From positions 8,482,458-8,546,457 of the forward strand of contig NC_084672.1 of assembly GCF_028389875.1 (NCBI RefSeq): a DNA stretch of 64,000 bases, given 5' to 3'. Each line of letters begins with the position of its first letter. The stretch's first letter is position 1. This DNA is from Rhea pennata. Its lineage: Eukaryota; Chordata; Aves; Rheiformes; Rheidae. A program made the position numbers and the translations under genes. Of this stretch, positions 35,455 to 47,337 are shown one piece after another. The notes under the pieces are model-generated. The model had not been told where the DNA came from. It saw only the letters and a list, made by a program, of their open reading frames with translations, and did not search any database.

Positions 35455-37399
35455 TTAAATCTGAATAGGACCTCAGCTGCAAGATCCTATTTCAAATTCC
35501 TTTGATTCTCAGACGGAACGGTGACCTTTTAGGCCGTGAACTGACTGGCAAAAACTACGGTCTCTTGTGACTTACGTGGGACTAGGATACCTAGAAGGTC
35601 ACAGAGTCGGATTTGGGTATCAAATCTGAGCCTCTGGCAGGATGATGTCAAACCCTGGGCTGAACCTCTTCTGGTTTGTTAGTTCCCAAGCTCAAAATGA
35701 CAGATTGTTCCTACAGCTAACGAATTGCTGCTCTAAGAGAAGAGATCAGTGGGAGCAGTTGGGCACTGATGAGCAAAAGCTGAGAGCCTGCTCTGTGATG
35801 TTTAGGGCTTTGCAATAATAATTAGCTCTTAAAGTGTGTCAGTTCTGCATGAGACAAATCATCTGCGTAGGCCAGGAGCGTGTTTCCATGGGAGTGTGAG
35901 TGTGTGCATGTCTGATTCGTGCAAGAACTAGCTAATGCAGCTGTGACCCTGCATAGCTGTCTGCCAGTTTGTTGGCTACAGGAGTGGGATAGAAAGGAGG
36001 AGAAAAGGAGGAGCTTCTGCTACCTTATCTTCACCATCTCCACTGCTTCTGATTTTCATAAAACCTTCTTCCACAGAGCCACAGTCAGTGTTTCTGCTCT
36101 ACAGGCATCAAGAAGGGGTGCAAGGATGTTCAGACTTTCCCTTCCCATCAGATGAGCTGTTGGTGGTAAATTATTTGAGTATTTTGACAGAACAAAACAT
36201 CTTCCCCAAACACTATTTATGTCCATGTTGCTTTTATTTCTGCCACTTCTCTTCTTGTTTTGAAGGTCTTCATAATTTGAGGAATGATGAGCTTGTTCCT
36301 CTGGGGGAAGAGGAGGTGATGAGGTGACCTGAGATGGCTGCAGTATCAGGGAATTGTGTGAAGTGGATTTGCTGCTTCGAGCGAGTGTGATGTGACAAAA
36401 TCATGCTTTCTGAGTACCCCTGCACCCATGCTATCCCAAGGCATCCTGGCAAGCACCCTCAGCTGGCCATATCAGGCTTCTACAAAGCAGTAGAAATGTA
36501 GGATGGCAGAGGAAGTTTTTCCTCCTGCTGCTTCTCCTGCCTGCTTTTCCCCTTCTCAGGAATGGATATGTTCAAGAGGATGAAGAGGAGGATTTGCTGA
36601 CACCTTTGGGTCTTTTCAGGATCTATGGCACAAAATATTTTGCATTCAAGACAATTGTAGTTTTGGCTGGTAGACCCTTCTCTCCTTCCTACTCCATCCT
36701 TCAAAATATTGCCTAAATGGAGTCCTCATTGTACTCCTTCTAGTTATTGCTCCTTCTCTTTCTTTTGGCTTAATGGGAGCTGGCTCAGGATACATTTTCT
36801 ATCCCTTTGGTTCAGAACCTGGCCAGGTGTTTGTGAGAACTCATGCATCCTGTTTAGGAAAAGGTCTCTCTTAGGAGTTGGTGTGGCAGTTTGTTAAAGA
36901 TGTAGATGTGAGTTCTGCACTCTGCTCATCTGAGTGCTGTTGTCTACTGAATGGGTGGGATTATGCAGGGTCTATCGCTGTGGGTTGTGAGCTCCATGCT
37001 GCTGATCCTCAGGCCTGCTTCTTTCGAAAGGCTTGGCATGACTGTTCTTTATGCTCCTTTTCCAAGCTCTCAGTTTTCAGCCAGCCTTTCAAAGGAAAGA
37101 GCAGTACAGTTGCTCTTGCTTAGCTGATGTTCCAAAGTGACCTTACTGAGAATTAGGTCAAGGCTAATGCAAAGTAGGTGAAACCTTGCAGAGCACAGAA
37201 TACCCGGGGGACTCCAGGCTCAGAGAGCAAACTGCTTTGTCACCACATTAAATCAAATCCACAGTGCAGATTGTTTCTGGTAGCAGGCAGGCAAGAGGAG
37301 CCTTGGAGAGTGGGGAAGTGAGGTGAGAGGGTGTCTGAGGAGCTACTGACTTGTGTGCATTTGGTCATTTTCCCTCCCTACCTGCCTCCCCCAGTGTAC
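35455..37399. other. non-coding stretch, no gene seen
   Basis: Mixed composition, frames all under 85 codons and without domains; the 36480-36704 stretch is purine/pyrimidine skewed (TCC/TTC-rich). No repeat family recognised. Confidence 0.6.
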
Positions 37400-37422
37400 A
37401 AAAAAAAAAAAAAAAAAAAAAA
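37400..37422 (+). repeat. poly-A run (23 A)
   Basis: Uninterrupted run of 23 A after a C/T-rich stretch (TCCCTCCCTACCTGCCTCCCCCAG ends at about 37394). No retrocopy body recognised. Confidence 0.92.
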
Positions 37423-38045
37423 TTTGTTGGAGCCTAAGGTTTCTGAATTTCACATGGATTTAAACACCAGCATCATATCCATGGCTTGCCAGCTCATCAG
37501 ACCTCATAACAGAAGCAGGCCTGGTACGAGTCAATGCTGGGGAGAACAGAGAAAACTGATATCATACAGAAACTTGTATCTTAGTTATAATTGGCCTGAC
37601 CACTGCCACACTGGTGCCAGAACCACCACTTCCACTTTGATGTTGAGTCCTTAATGTATAGAGGAAACCTAGCAAGCCAGAGAGGAAAGGATTTTCTTCA
37701 AGGCTCTTGGCTGGATTGCAACTAAAATGATCTTGTTCTGTCTTATAAAATGTCCTCTGTGGTTTTTTCCTTTAATCTGTGAAGGGTACTGCCTTCTCCT
37801 TTGCTGGCACCCAAACTGCTCTGGGGCCTTTGCTGGTCTCTACTGACCACTAATTTCCAATATTGGAGGTTACTGCATTTCAAGGATGAAACCAAATAAC
37901 TCCTGTGTGATCTCATTGTGAGATGTCTCTGGCTGAAAGCCTGGGAAACTATTTTCTTATGACCTAGTATTTGATGATAGTGGACTATGTTTTATGCTGC
38001 TGCAGTCTCCCCTGCTTGCTTGGCTTTAACTCACACAGCTCAGCT
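37423..38045. other. non-coding stretch, no gene seen
   Basis: Ordinary sequence between two simple repeats; no feature supported. Confidence 0.6.
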
Positions 38046-38062
38046 GGGGGTGGGTGGGGGGG
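38046..38062 (+). repeat. G-rich run with G-quadruplex potential
   Basis: The run is five G, T, three G, T, seven G. The seven-G block can supply two tracts, so four tracts of three G with one- to two-base loops are available, which meets the usual quadruplex pattern. Confidence 0.7.
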
Positions 38063-39240
38063 AGGAGAACCTGCTGATGTACACTGCTGCCACTGGCGAA
38101 GGCCAGAGCCCTGCATGGGACCTCTCAAGAGGGACAAGAACCTGTAGAGATTGAGTCTGATTTAATTCTTCTTTATAAAGCATCTTGGCGGATGTCTAAA
38201 TCTGACAGGTTGATAATAAGACTTTCCCTCAATGCAAAAGGAAAAGTAATTTACATTGGCTTCACACCTCCAGCAAGCAGGAAAGATCCTGCCCCACATT
38301 AGTGTGAATGGAGAGCAGACGTGAGAACGAGAGCATGCAGAACAGTGGGGAGAAGAGGATATTCTCGCTCAGTGCTTGAACTAGCCTGAGAAAATACCAT
38401 TTGGAGAGCCTGATGGGTGAGAGTGCTGGGCCTGGAATTAACATTCTGTCCGTGGTAGCAATTTGGAGAAGCTTTCCAGCCAAATCCTGAAGGATCACTC
38501 TCTTACAAGGAGCAGCAGTGCTTCTGATTTAATTTTGCTCTATTTAGCCCAGCACTTCTGCTGATAGGCTGTTCCCCTCTCCCTCGCTACAGACACATGA
38601 GCATGGGAAGCCCCAGCACTGAGCTGCCCTCAGTGTGTGTGTGTATGTTTTTCTTATTTTTTTTAATATATATCATTTGGTTGCTAACCAGCTGAGAGCC
38701 TCTAGGGATGGCCCTTGGCTCTAACTGTTAGGCAGTGAAGGCTTCTCTGAGAGGTGAGAGTAGGAAGTGGTGAGTGAATAATTCTCCCTTGTTAGTAGAT
38801 GCAGTTACCCAGCCTCTGACTCCCCCACTACTTGAGCAGACATCATCCTTCTCAGGAGGACTGACAAGCCAAGGCCATTTTAGGCTAGTTCCCGTCTTAA
38901 CCTATACTATATTCCATTTTAGATCTGCTGTCAAGCTCATTCTGGTTCTGAGTTTAGTGCCCTTTGTAACTGGGCACTAACCAGCTTTCTGCTGGTTTCA
39001 TCCCATCCAAAGGGAATGACAGTAAGATGTGGAGCAACACAACAGTGCTTCCTAAGTGGGCCATACTGACCCTGTGCCTCACTGCAATGCCACAGGAGAT
39101 TGCCTTTGAAATCTTCAGATGGAAGTATCCCGGACAGTGCCCTGTCTTTTCATGGAAATGTAATTTAAAAGGCTTTGCTCTTCACAACCCAGCAGCTTTA
39201 AGGACTACTGCTCTTCCTGCCAGAATTGAACTGCAAAATG
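38063..39240. other. non-coding stretch, no gene seen
   Basis: GT microsatellite near 38632-38646 (about 7 units) and an AT-rich TTTTTTTTAATATATAT patch near 38657-38673. No domain-bearing frame. Confidence 0.6.
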
Positions 39241-39262
39241 TGTGTGTGTGGGGGGGGGGGGG
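39241..39262 (+). repeat. (TG)n followed by 13 G
   Basis: A short TG repeat runs directly into an uninterrupted run of 13 G (39250-39262). Slippage-prone and quadruplex-capable; the length is probably polymorphic. Confidence 0.9.
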
Positions 39263-40589
39263 AAATGGAATTATGGAAAACAAAAGGGGATGGTGGATGG
39301 TGAAATCATTTAATTTGCTTGTTCCTTGACCACTGGGGTCATGCAGAGCATCTTTTCTGCTCAAAGACAGTGGCTGGACCACAGGCCTTTTTCTCCTGAC
39401 TTTTGCCTTCTGCTACAGAGATGTTTCTGGAGGCGGTGGGGATGAAGGTGAGCTGATCCTTGGGCATGCTCAGCTAGGAAAGGTCTAGTATAGTGGGAGA
39501 CTCCTGGGAACTTGGCAGGAGTGAGCAGTGCCCTATGGAGGTGGAAAAGAGAATGTTCACTTAGGGATTATTCTTGCAATTTGGGAAGAAACTGAAAGCT
39601 ACTGGGGAGGGTGGGGAAATGAAAGCAGAGCAGCAGAAGGCCTTGTGCTACATGGATGCAATGGCCAGAAGGTAAGTTTGTTCTCTGATTCCTTGTTTAA
39701 TCTGTCTTCAAAAGAAGTTGGTGTTGAGGTTTATGTTAGTGTATTCTAGCTTCAGATAGTGCAATGTGGTTGCCTCAAGAAAAGTAGAGGTCCTAGCTCA
39801 AAGTTGTGGCTGTTGTGATTGATTTATGGTGTTGCTGGAGGTGAGTAGAGCTTGCTGTAGAAAGGAAAGAAGCCTCATAGGATGGATGAGGAAGCATTAG
39901 ATTGCTGGAAAAGGGGTGAGAGGCTGGCCTTATAGAAGGGCATTAGATCATGTTGTAGTAGGGGTTTGCTCAGGACAAGACTGAATGAGCCCTTTGGGGG
40001 GCAGTTGTCTCCAAAAAATCAGGACTATGAGAATTTTACCTGCATATTTGTAGGAAAAGCGAGGTAGATACGTGTGGAGATTGCATATGCATCTGTCCTG
40101 AGCTGGCTGAGCTGAGTTTTGAGGGTGGCATGATTCTGGGATGGGTGCATCATGCTGCCTGTCACTGTGGCAGGTAAATATGGGACCCTGTTAGAAGGGT
40201 TCAGCATCTGCAATGATCTTTACAAACTACAGATCTGGCTTGAAAGCAAAAGAGATGAAATTAAGACAAGTGCAAAGTGCTCCTTTTAGGCAGGCAAAAC
40301 AACATGCAAGCACAAAACAGGGAATATGTGATGAGGTAGCAGTATGGCAGTAGGGGACCTGGAGGTTGCACTGGTTCACAGGCAGAATATGAATCAACCC
40401 TGTGATGCTCTGCAAAACGGCTCATTGTATCCAGCACCGTATTAACATGAGTGCCTTATGCCAGATATGAGAAGCAATTATTACAATCTGCTTGGAGCTG
40501 GCAGAGTTTCAGCCAAGTGTGGGTGTCCAGAAAGGATGTGAAACTTTGTCTACATCCATTTATAAAAAATTGGACAGAGTCCAGGAAAA
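39263..40589. other. non-coding stretch, no gene seen
   Basis: Purine-rich on the plus strand from about 39400 to 39700. Frames are all under 90 codons. No repeat family recognised before the CR1 fragment that follows. Confidence 0.6.
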
Positions 40590-41000
40590 ACAAAGCAGTG
40601 AGTGATAAAAGGTTAAGCAAACAAGGCCTATATACAAAGGTTGAAGATGCTTCATTTGTTTATTTTCAGAGGGAAAAGATGGAAATGGGATATAATAAGT
40701 CTTCTAACACATAAATAGTGCTTATAAAAAGGCTGGTTACAGCTGTTTTCCTTGGTCACTGGTGGCAAAATTGTTTGAATTTTTAGTGATTATGATTTAA
40801 GTTGGTTATTAGGAAAGCTAATTGCCAGGGGGGTAAAACACTGCAGCAGGCTGCCTAGGGAAGCTGTGGCATTCCCTTTCTCTGTGGATTTTAGGAATGG
40901 GTTGGGCAAACAACTATTAGAACAAGTAGTTATTTAAGTACATTCGATTCTGCTTTTGATGATCCCATGCAATACCTTTCTGCTGAACGTTTCTATAATT
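40590..41000 (+). repeat. CR1 LINE 3' end (5' truncated, diverged)
   Basis: Sense CR1 landmarks appear in order: GGGATATAATAAGTCTTCTA (CR1: GGGAGATATGATAACAGTCTTC), TGTTTTCCTTGGTCACTGGT (TGTTCTCCTTGGCCTCTGAG), TTTAAGTTGGTTATTAGGAA (TTTAGGTTGGACATTAGGAA), AAAACACTGCAGCAGGCTGC then CTAGGGAAGCTGTGGCATTC, and a weak terminal TGATGATCCCATGCAATACC with TTTCTATAATT in place of the usual TTCTATGATT tail. The copy contains no reverse transcriptase coding sequence. The divergence suggests an old insertion. Confidence 0.8.
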
Positions 41001-41233
41001 AAGTAAAATACAAAAATACAACCTCTTCCTTGAGGAGTTTAAAAAAAAAATCTATTACTAGATAAATTCTTTCTTTTAATGGTAAAACTAGGTTAAACGT
41101 GTCTTAGTGACAGTTCAGTTGATATATCATTGTGAAGCAAACATCATGAGGGAAGGGAACTCTTTAAACTAAAGAACGACATTGATATAACAAGAGTTTA
41201 AAACTGACCAGGTGTAAATTAGGCAGGAAATTC
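41001..41233. other. non-coding stretch, no gene seen
   Basis: AT-rich link between the CR1 fragment and the long A run; includes a 10-A run at 41041-41050. Confidence 0.6.
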
Positions 41234-41277
41234 AAAAAAAAAAAAAAAAAAAAAAAACAACAAAAAAAAAAAAAAAA
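41234..41277 (+). repeat. A-rich run (44 bases, two C interruptions)
   Basis: Twenty-four A, then CAACA and a further A run to 41277. Most likely a grown A homopolymer. It is not adjacent to a recognisable retrocopy body, and CR1 elements do not use poly-A tails. Confidence 0.92.
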
Positions 41278-42225
41278 GGAAAACTGTCAGAACAGTAATG
41301 TTCTGAAACAGTCTTTCATAATGCTGGGGGCAAAAATCAGAGCTTGTTTTTAAAGTGAAGCTTACTAAATTAATTCAAAGGATTATACTCAGCAACTGCC
41401 TGTCATAGCAGAGTCTAGGACTAGGATATCCCTTTTGTTTCTGTATTTTAGGAGCTGAGGAGAACATAAGTATTTTTATGCCAGTGGGACTGTTTTCTGC
41501 TGTTTATTGCCATTAGTGTACCTCTTTTATCCTTGTACTTTTTCATGTGTGAGGCAGTTACTGGTATTCCTTTAAGATCTGAAGGTCACAGTTTGCTTGA
41601 AACTGCATACTTGCACTGGGGTAAGGGAGGGAAATCCAAGTTTGGGAAGGGCATCCTGAAGGGGACTGTAAATCCTCAGGTGGTGGGTGTCCTTTTTACT
41701 TTTCCAAGGCTGCAGACACTTTGTGCTGATTGGAGCGAATGTGACTTGGGATTTAACATATGCAACTGGAAGAGTTGCCTTGGGGAAAGGCTGAGCCACT
41801 GCAGTGTGTGAAGCTGGAGCTGAACCTTATGTTGCTATTCCCAGGCTGTCACTACTTGGCAGCTTCAATGGGGAAAGGTGAGGTGTCAAAGTGGGGCAAG
41901 AAATTGCTGCAATGCAATGCAACGTGCCAAATGTAGCTAATATGATAGTACAGGCCCTGTGCCAGGACAGGAACTTAATTTCTTTGCTGACAAATGAAAC
42001 AAAGATGTGATTGGAAGTGCCATGCTTTGGAGGCATGAGCAATTTCCCTATAATCAATCACCCAAACCAAATTGTTTTCATTTCTTTGCATTATTTAGCA
42101 GCTATTTGATGGCAGACAACATAAACTGAAGTTTGATTTTTCACCTACTCCTTACATTGACATGATTTGTTGGCCTTGGCAGTGGGTTGCTGGGGTGAAG
42201 AGAAGCTAAACTGGGTTCCAGCATT

Positions 42226-42226
<1 letters not shown>
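41278..42226. other. non-coding stretch, no gene seen
   Basis: Two overlapping antisense frames (41533-41811 + and 41572-41799 -) without domains. The part at about 42060-42180 is unique and AT-rich with TTTG/CATT words; nothing assignable. Confidence 0.6.

Positions 42227-42262
<36 letters not shown>
42227..42262 (+). repeat. poly-A run (36 A)
   Basis: Uninterrupted run of 36 A. I looked for a target-site duplication and an upstream AATAAA and found neither, so a processed-retrocopy origin is not supported. Confidence 0.93.
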
Positions 42263-42264
<2 letters not shown>

Positions 42265-44210
42265 AACTTGGCAGAGACCATGTCTGTGATTATCAGTTAA
42301 TCATTCAGGCATAGACATTGGTTGTTTACTCTTATTAGATCTGTAAAGTATCTGGCTCTGCGAAGTTGACAGTAAAACACCTAAAGAAAGGATGTTGGTA
42401 AAAAAGGTGGGAATGAGGAGGTGATAGGGTAGAGCTAGGTTTAGTAAGAGCCCTTGGCTCCTCCAATAACTGCAAGAAAGGTGAGGCTGATAGTATTAGA
42501 CTTCTGGGTATTCTTATGGTTACAGACCATGGAGGTGGAACAGGAGGACTAGTCATTATATTCTAGGCTGACCTGTGTTGAGAAATTCTCTTTCTTTTCC
42601 TAGGGGGAAATGTGTCTCTGAGATTCCAGTGGTCTATTTTACTTCGTATTGGCCTGTGTGTGAGAAGGGAGAGGAAGGAGGAGTTAATAGGAGGCATGTA
42701 TCAAGGCGACTCTAGGGATTAGTTTGTTTTTTGAACGTGGATTATGCAACTCAACCTCTTTTTCCCCCACGTCAGGGCTGAGAGAGAACTGCTCAGTGTA
42801 AATATGGTAAAGGGAGAGAAGTGGGGAGATATAGCAAGAACTGCACCTACTCCGTGAGCTGAGGGTGGTTTTTCATCTCCTTTGAGTCCAATGACTTTGG
42901 TCCCATCCCAGATTATGGCCAAAGAACTTGTTTGCACCATGCTCAAGTCAGAACCTGATTTGTAGAAAGGCATCCTACAAGTGCTGAATGACGAACGTCC
43001 TGTACTCCTAGCTGAGACTGGGAGGGTCTAGAAGGGTATAATACCCTGAGAAGAGTGTTCTCATTAACTAAACTTGAAACTGCACTTAAACTGCTTTGGG
43101 TCCGGGTATGTCTCAGCAAGCAGCATGCCACTTCATAGTCAAGATACAGATCTCGTGCATGTATATCAGTCCTGTTGTGTCTGACCTGTGATACAGCAAA
43201 TGGCCTAAGGCCTCTCGCTAAAGGTGCCTGACCCATTGCGTGGTGCTACCTCTACCTGACGGATGTTCAGGCTAGGATTGCTTGGCCTCATGGCAAGGAG
43301 CTGGGGGAGGGTATTTCTGGGAAGTTTTCTACTTGGCATGTCCCAGTATTGCCTGATTTTTATTGTCCCTCAGGATGGGATGCAAGATACCTTTTTAAAA
43401 GGGAGCTTTACAATGGATTTATGATGGATTAAGGGTTCACTGCTGCCTTGATTCAAATGCTTCAGTATTTATTTAAATATCATGGATTTGTTTCCTTTGT
43501 GTTTAGGTGACTTCCCAACAATTATCAGTAGCATGATGTGTTTGGACTATGGCAGGGCGTCAGGGGCCAGGTTTGTTCCTGGTTGTCAACTCTAAACAAA
43601 CAAAGACCGGGAGCCTGTGCAGTTAATACTGGAAATTACAAAAGTATCAGAGTCTCCTAGCAGGTCTAGGTAAACAGCAAAAGGCATGCAAATTATATCA
43701 CTAGCGCTGCGGGTTAGCTCCAAGTGCGCGCTTACCTATATGTGGCTCAGCTTGTCTTATGAAAAATAGGGTTTGTGATGCTTTTCCTCCTGCCTTTGCC
43801 TGTCTGGCCCACTTAGCTGGTTGCTCACCAAACAAGGAGTATTTCTTGGTGAGTATTTGCACAGTGCTGTGTACAGCAGACCCCTGATCTCAGTGGGGGG
43901 CTTTCAAGTGCTGCTGCATTATAGCAAATACAGAGATGTCTGAACCCTGGCAGAAGTGGCAGTGCATGTAGCACTAATGAAAGTTAAAGACTAAGCATAT
44001 CTGTCAGACTGTAACACAGTTAAATTTCACTATAAGAAATGCTGCTTTTATTTATTTTTTTTAATCCCACCCACCCTGTCATTTATAGCAAACCCAACAG
44101 TGAAAACTAATTTTTTCCATTCAAAATTAGTTCTCCTAGATAGAGCAAATGCTTACCCAGATTGACTGGGTACAATGATCTTTGTTCCCTGTTTTTTTTT
44201 TTTTTTCTTC
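42263..44210. other. non-coding stretch, no gene seen
   Basis: No domain-bearing frame (largest 97 codons, 42943-43236 -). A 15-T run lies at 44192-44206, just before the hairpin listed next. Confidence 0.6.
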
Positions 44211-44247
44211 AAGATGCACCCTGTATTTAGTTCACAGGGTGCATCTT
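44211..44247. repeat. perfect 14-bp inverted repeat (hairpin)
   Basis: The left arm AAGATGCACCCTGT (44211-44224) and right arm ACAGGGTGCATCTT (44234-44247) are perfect reverse complements, separated by a 9-base loop. The mirror base beyond each arm does not pair, so 14 bp is the full stem. It sits five bases after a 15-T run. It is too short for a typical microRNA precursor. A templated inversion or strand-switch during replication would produce exactly this form. Confidence 0.95.
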
Positions 44248-47200
44248 CCCTCCTCTTTCATGTCTTTTTTTTATGCCATTTAAATGTTGAGCAGTGCAAC
44301 ACCACAAAGTATAGCATATTGATGGACAGTTGAGTATTTTTTTTTTCCTCATCATTCTGAGGTGGTAAATTGCCTTATCCTTTTATAAAGCGTATCAGGA
44401 TATAATGAGAATTTAGCTAGGTCTATTGATGGTTGGTTTTGGTAATACCAGAGGCCTTTATCTCTTCACCTCTTCCATCCTCTTTTCCTAATATTTAGAA
44501 GATAAATCAATGTCCTGATCGTGGTGGTTGATATTTCTAAGTTCATTTAATTAAGCATGTTTTCACTCCGTTCTTCTCGGCCCTGTCTGATCACTTGTCT
44601 CTGAGGTCAGACTTAATGCGAGCAGAAGCTTCAAACTTCAGAATTTTGTGAGACGAGAGGAGTAGAAGGTATTGGCTCCCCTGAAAACAGCTTTGTTGAG
44701 GAGTTAGAGGGCAGGAGGAAGGGCAAACACTCTTGAATTCAGCTGCATATGAGGAAAAAGCTAGCTAAATACATAAATAGAATTTAGAGTAAGAGTGTGT
44801 GTGTGCCTATCCAACATCTATAGGCTGAGTACTGCTGTATTTGAGAAATGCAGTAAAAGATAATATTTCCCCTTGAACATGATCCTTTTCCTTGAATGGT
44901 CCTTAATGTGCCATTTACTGGCACTGAAGAGAGGCCTGCCTTACTTAGTGCCCTCAAAGCTGTGTCTGTCCTGGTGAGTCAGGTCAGTGTTGGAGAAAGC
45001 TCTGTAGCAATCATGAAGGGACCTCTCCTTTGTCTCTGAGCTCTTGGCAAGGCCTGACGCTTGGACAGAGGTAACAAACTGAGAAACGGCTCTTTTTGCT
45101 CTGCTAGTTTGGTGAAACAAGCTGTACTGCTGGTACTTTTACTAACAACCTTTTGTAGAATTACACAGAATCAGCAGGTCTTTAGTGTCATTGGGGTATG
45201 GAGAGGTTTAACATTTCCTTTGACTGAGATTTCACTTATGTCCTGTTGACTCAATCGAGGATTTACTTTCTTTTACCCGCTTCCTGCCAGTGAGGCCTGA
45301 AAACCATGTGCTAGGGATTAAGAACCCCCCCCCTTTTTTTGTTGTGTCTTGTCACCACCAGTAGCACATACCAGCTGCTTCACGAGGGTTATTAATCTCC
45401 AGAATGAAACCCTCCTTGCTGTAGCAACCATTGAATGAGAAGAGGAAAAGTGGTAGCAAAATATTGAGTTGTGCCTTTTGCTCTGTTGCCATATTGTCCT
45501 CTGTGCTTGGCTGATCTTGGCTGGCAAAAGTACAGCAGTACTTAAAACACTACTCAAGCTGCCCTGAGGGCCTGTGGCATTGCTTGAATGGGTGCAGACT
45601 GGCAAGAAGTGAAGTCAGCACAAGGGTGGTGTGCTATATGCTTATCTGTACGTGTGAGTGTACTAAAGAGAGGCTCGGTGGGCACATGGGCAGCCTGAAG
45701 TTACCAACATCATTCTTTTTGAACTTGTGTTCTTATCTAGTGATCACACCTTAGTAACCACCGGAGTCTACATACAAACATAGGTCCTTGAGATTCTTCT
45801 CCCTTAGATAAAGGCAGGAAAACTCCACCAACTCCTGCTGGCCAAGTCATTAAAAGCTACTTAATGAGCTTTCAGCAGCTAGAGAAACTCATCCTAAGAT
45901 GCTCTGTGAGGAAAGTTTCAGTTACAACAGCCGCTACAATCTGAGCAGCTTTACCTCCTGATGTGAGACTGTGATTACATGGCAGTGATGAAGGCTTAGT
46001 CATAGCAGCTGGTCTCCAGGAAACCTTGTATGGGGGAATGCTGCCTTGAGGCAGCAGACAGTGTTATCAAATGCCTGCCAGGGACATATGCATGCAAAAA
46101 AAAAAAAAAGTTTGGCTGCCAAATTTTCCCTTTATCTTAGTATAATTAAAAAGCTGGTGTCTTTGCAGCTCTATTTGAAGTGAATGCTTAAAAATGCCTT
46201 ATGGATGTATTAAGGAGAGTGGGTGTTGTGTTACTGTAGTAGTGTTGGTGAAGCAGCTCCTTTGACAAAATCAGCAGATTTTGCAAAAATTGAATGTTCC
46301 TTTGTTTTAAGACATGCCAAAGAAGAACAAGTCTTGCTATCAACCTTCATGGATTATAATCCTCTTTCCTCCAGTCAAGGACTGGCAGCTATGCTGCCAT
46401 TCATTCACAGCAAGATACGGGAACTAACTTAGAGGAGAGGTGGACTTATATTCACTAAGCAGTTGAGGCCAGTAAATATCTGTGAATGGTGACTCACAAA
46501 CTAATTGGACATATATCCACAGACTAATTTGAGCAGACATGGTCACAGCATGACATACAAGGGAATGACTAGATGCGGCTGTCTTGCAGCATTGCACTTG
46601 AGCTACCCAGGGGGTGACACCTGCCAGTACCAAAAGGTGAAGACTTGAGTTAAAATTTCCATTATGACTCAGCTTAAGGTGTCATGTAAAGCCCTGCTGA
46701 GTCTGGCAACTTGTCTTGCATCTGGATCACAAAAGCCTGCTTGACTCATGACTAAAGAGACATTTTACTGTAAGAGCTGGGTTCTTCCTCTTCCCTGTTT
46801 CTACACCCGTGCTTTGCAGAAAAGATGGTGAGGTTAGTCACAGCAATGAGAATGAGAGCTCTGGAGCGTGAAAGCGAGCTTAGCTGAGCTCGGGTGTGAG
46901 TCAAGTTTGAGTAGGACTTATCTTAAAAAGGAACTGGCAATGTTTTTGAAGGTAATACACTCCTGGTCCTTTTGAGTCTTATCAGAGGTCTGGTTGTTTT
47001 ATCTATAATGGCTTTTCATAGTAGATGCAGAATGCTCTAGTATGTTGCTCAGGCACAAAGTATGCACAACCATCATGGTTTGTAGAGTGATAGGTGGAAT
47101 TGCAAAACTGCACATAATGACTGAGTGACAGCCATCTGCAGTACATGCTTTCAATATAATTTTATGAAGGATAATTTTTTTCCTGCCTGTGAGGATGAAA

Positions 47201-47314
47201 GAAGACCAGGGGAGAGATGTCTTTGGTTTATTTGCTTTGTTTTTAATTGATTTTGGAGATTAAAGCCTAAGGGAAAAGTAGCAGCTTGAAAGCCCTAGAT
47301 ACAGAAAGCTTTTC
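44248..47314. other. non-coding stretch, no gene seen
   Basis: Contains a GTGTGTGTG stretch near 44796, a nine-C plus seven-T run at 45325-45340 and a 14-A run at 46096-46109. No frame above 95 codons and no domain. Confidence 0.6.
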
Positions 47315-47337
47315 TTTTTTTTTTTTTTTTTTTTTTT
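47315..47337 (-). repeat. poly-T run (23 T)
   Basis: Uninterrupted run of 23 T preceded by TTTTC. No attached element recognised. Confidence 0.92.

Noticed and set aside
36283..36335. Box C/D snoRNA candidate (AATGATGA ... CTGA)
   Set aside because: No terminal stem flanks the boxes and the internal C'/D' pair is absent.
44211..44247. microRNA precursor
   Set aside because: The stem is 14 bp and the whole hairpin 37 bases, too short for Drosha/Dicer processing; kept only as a structural finding.
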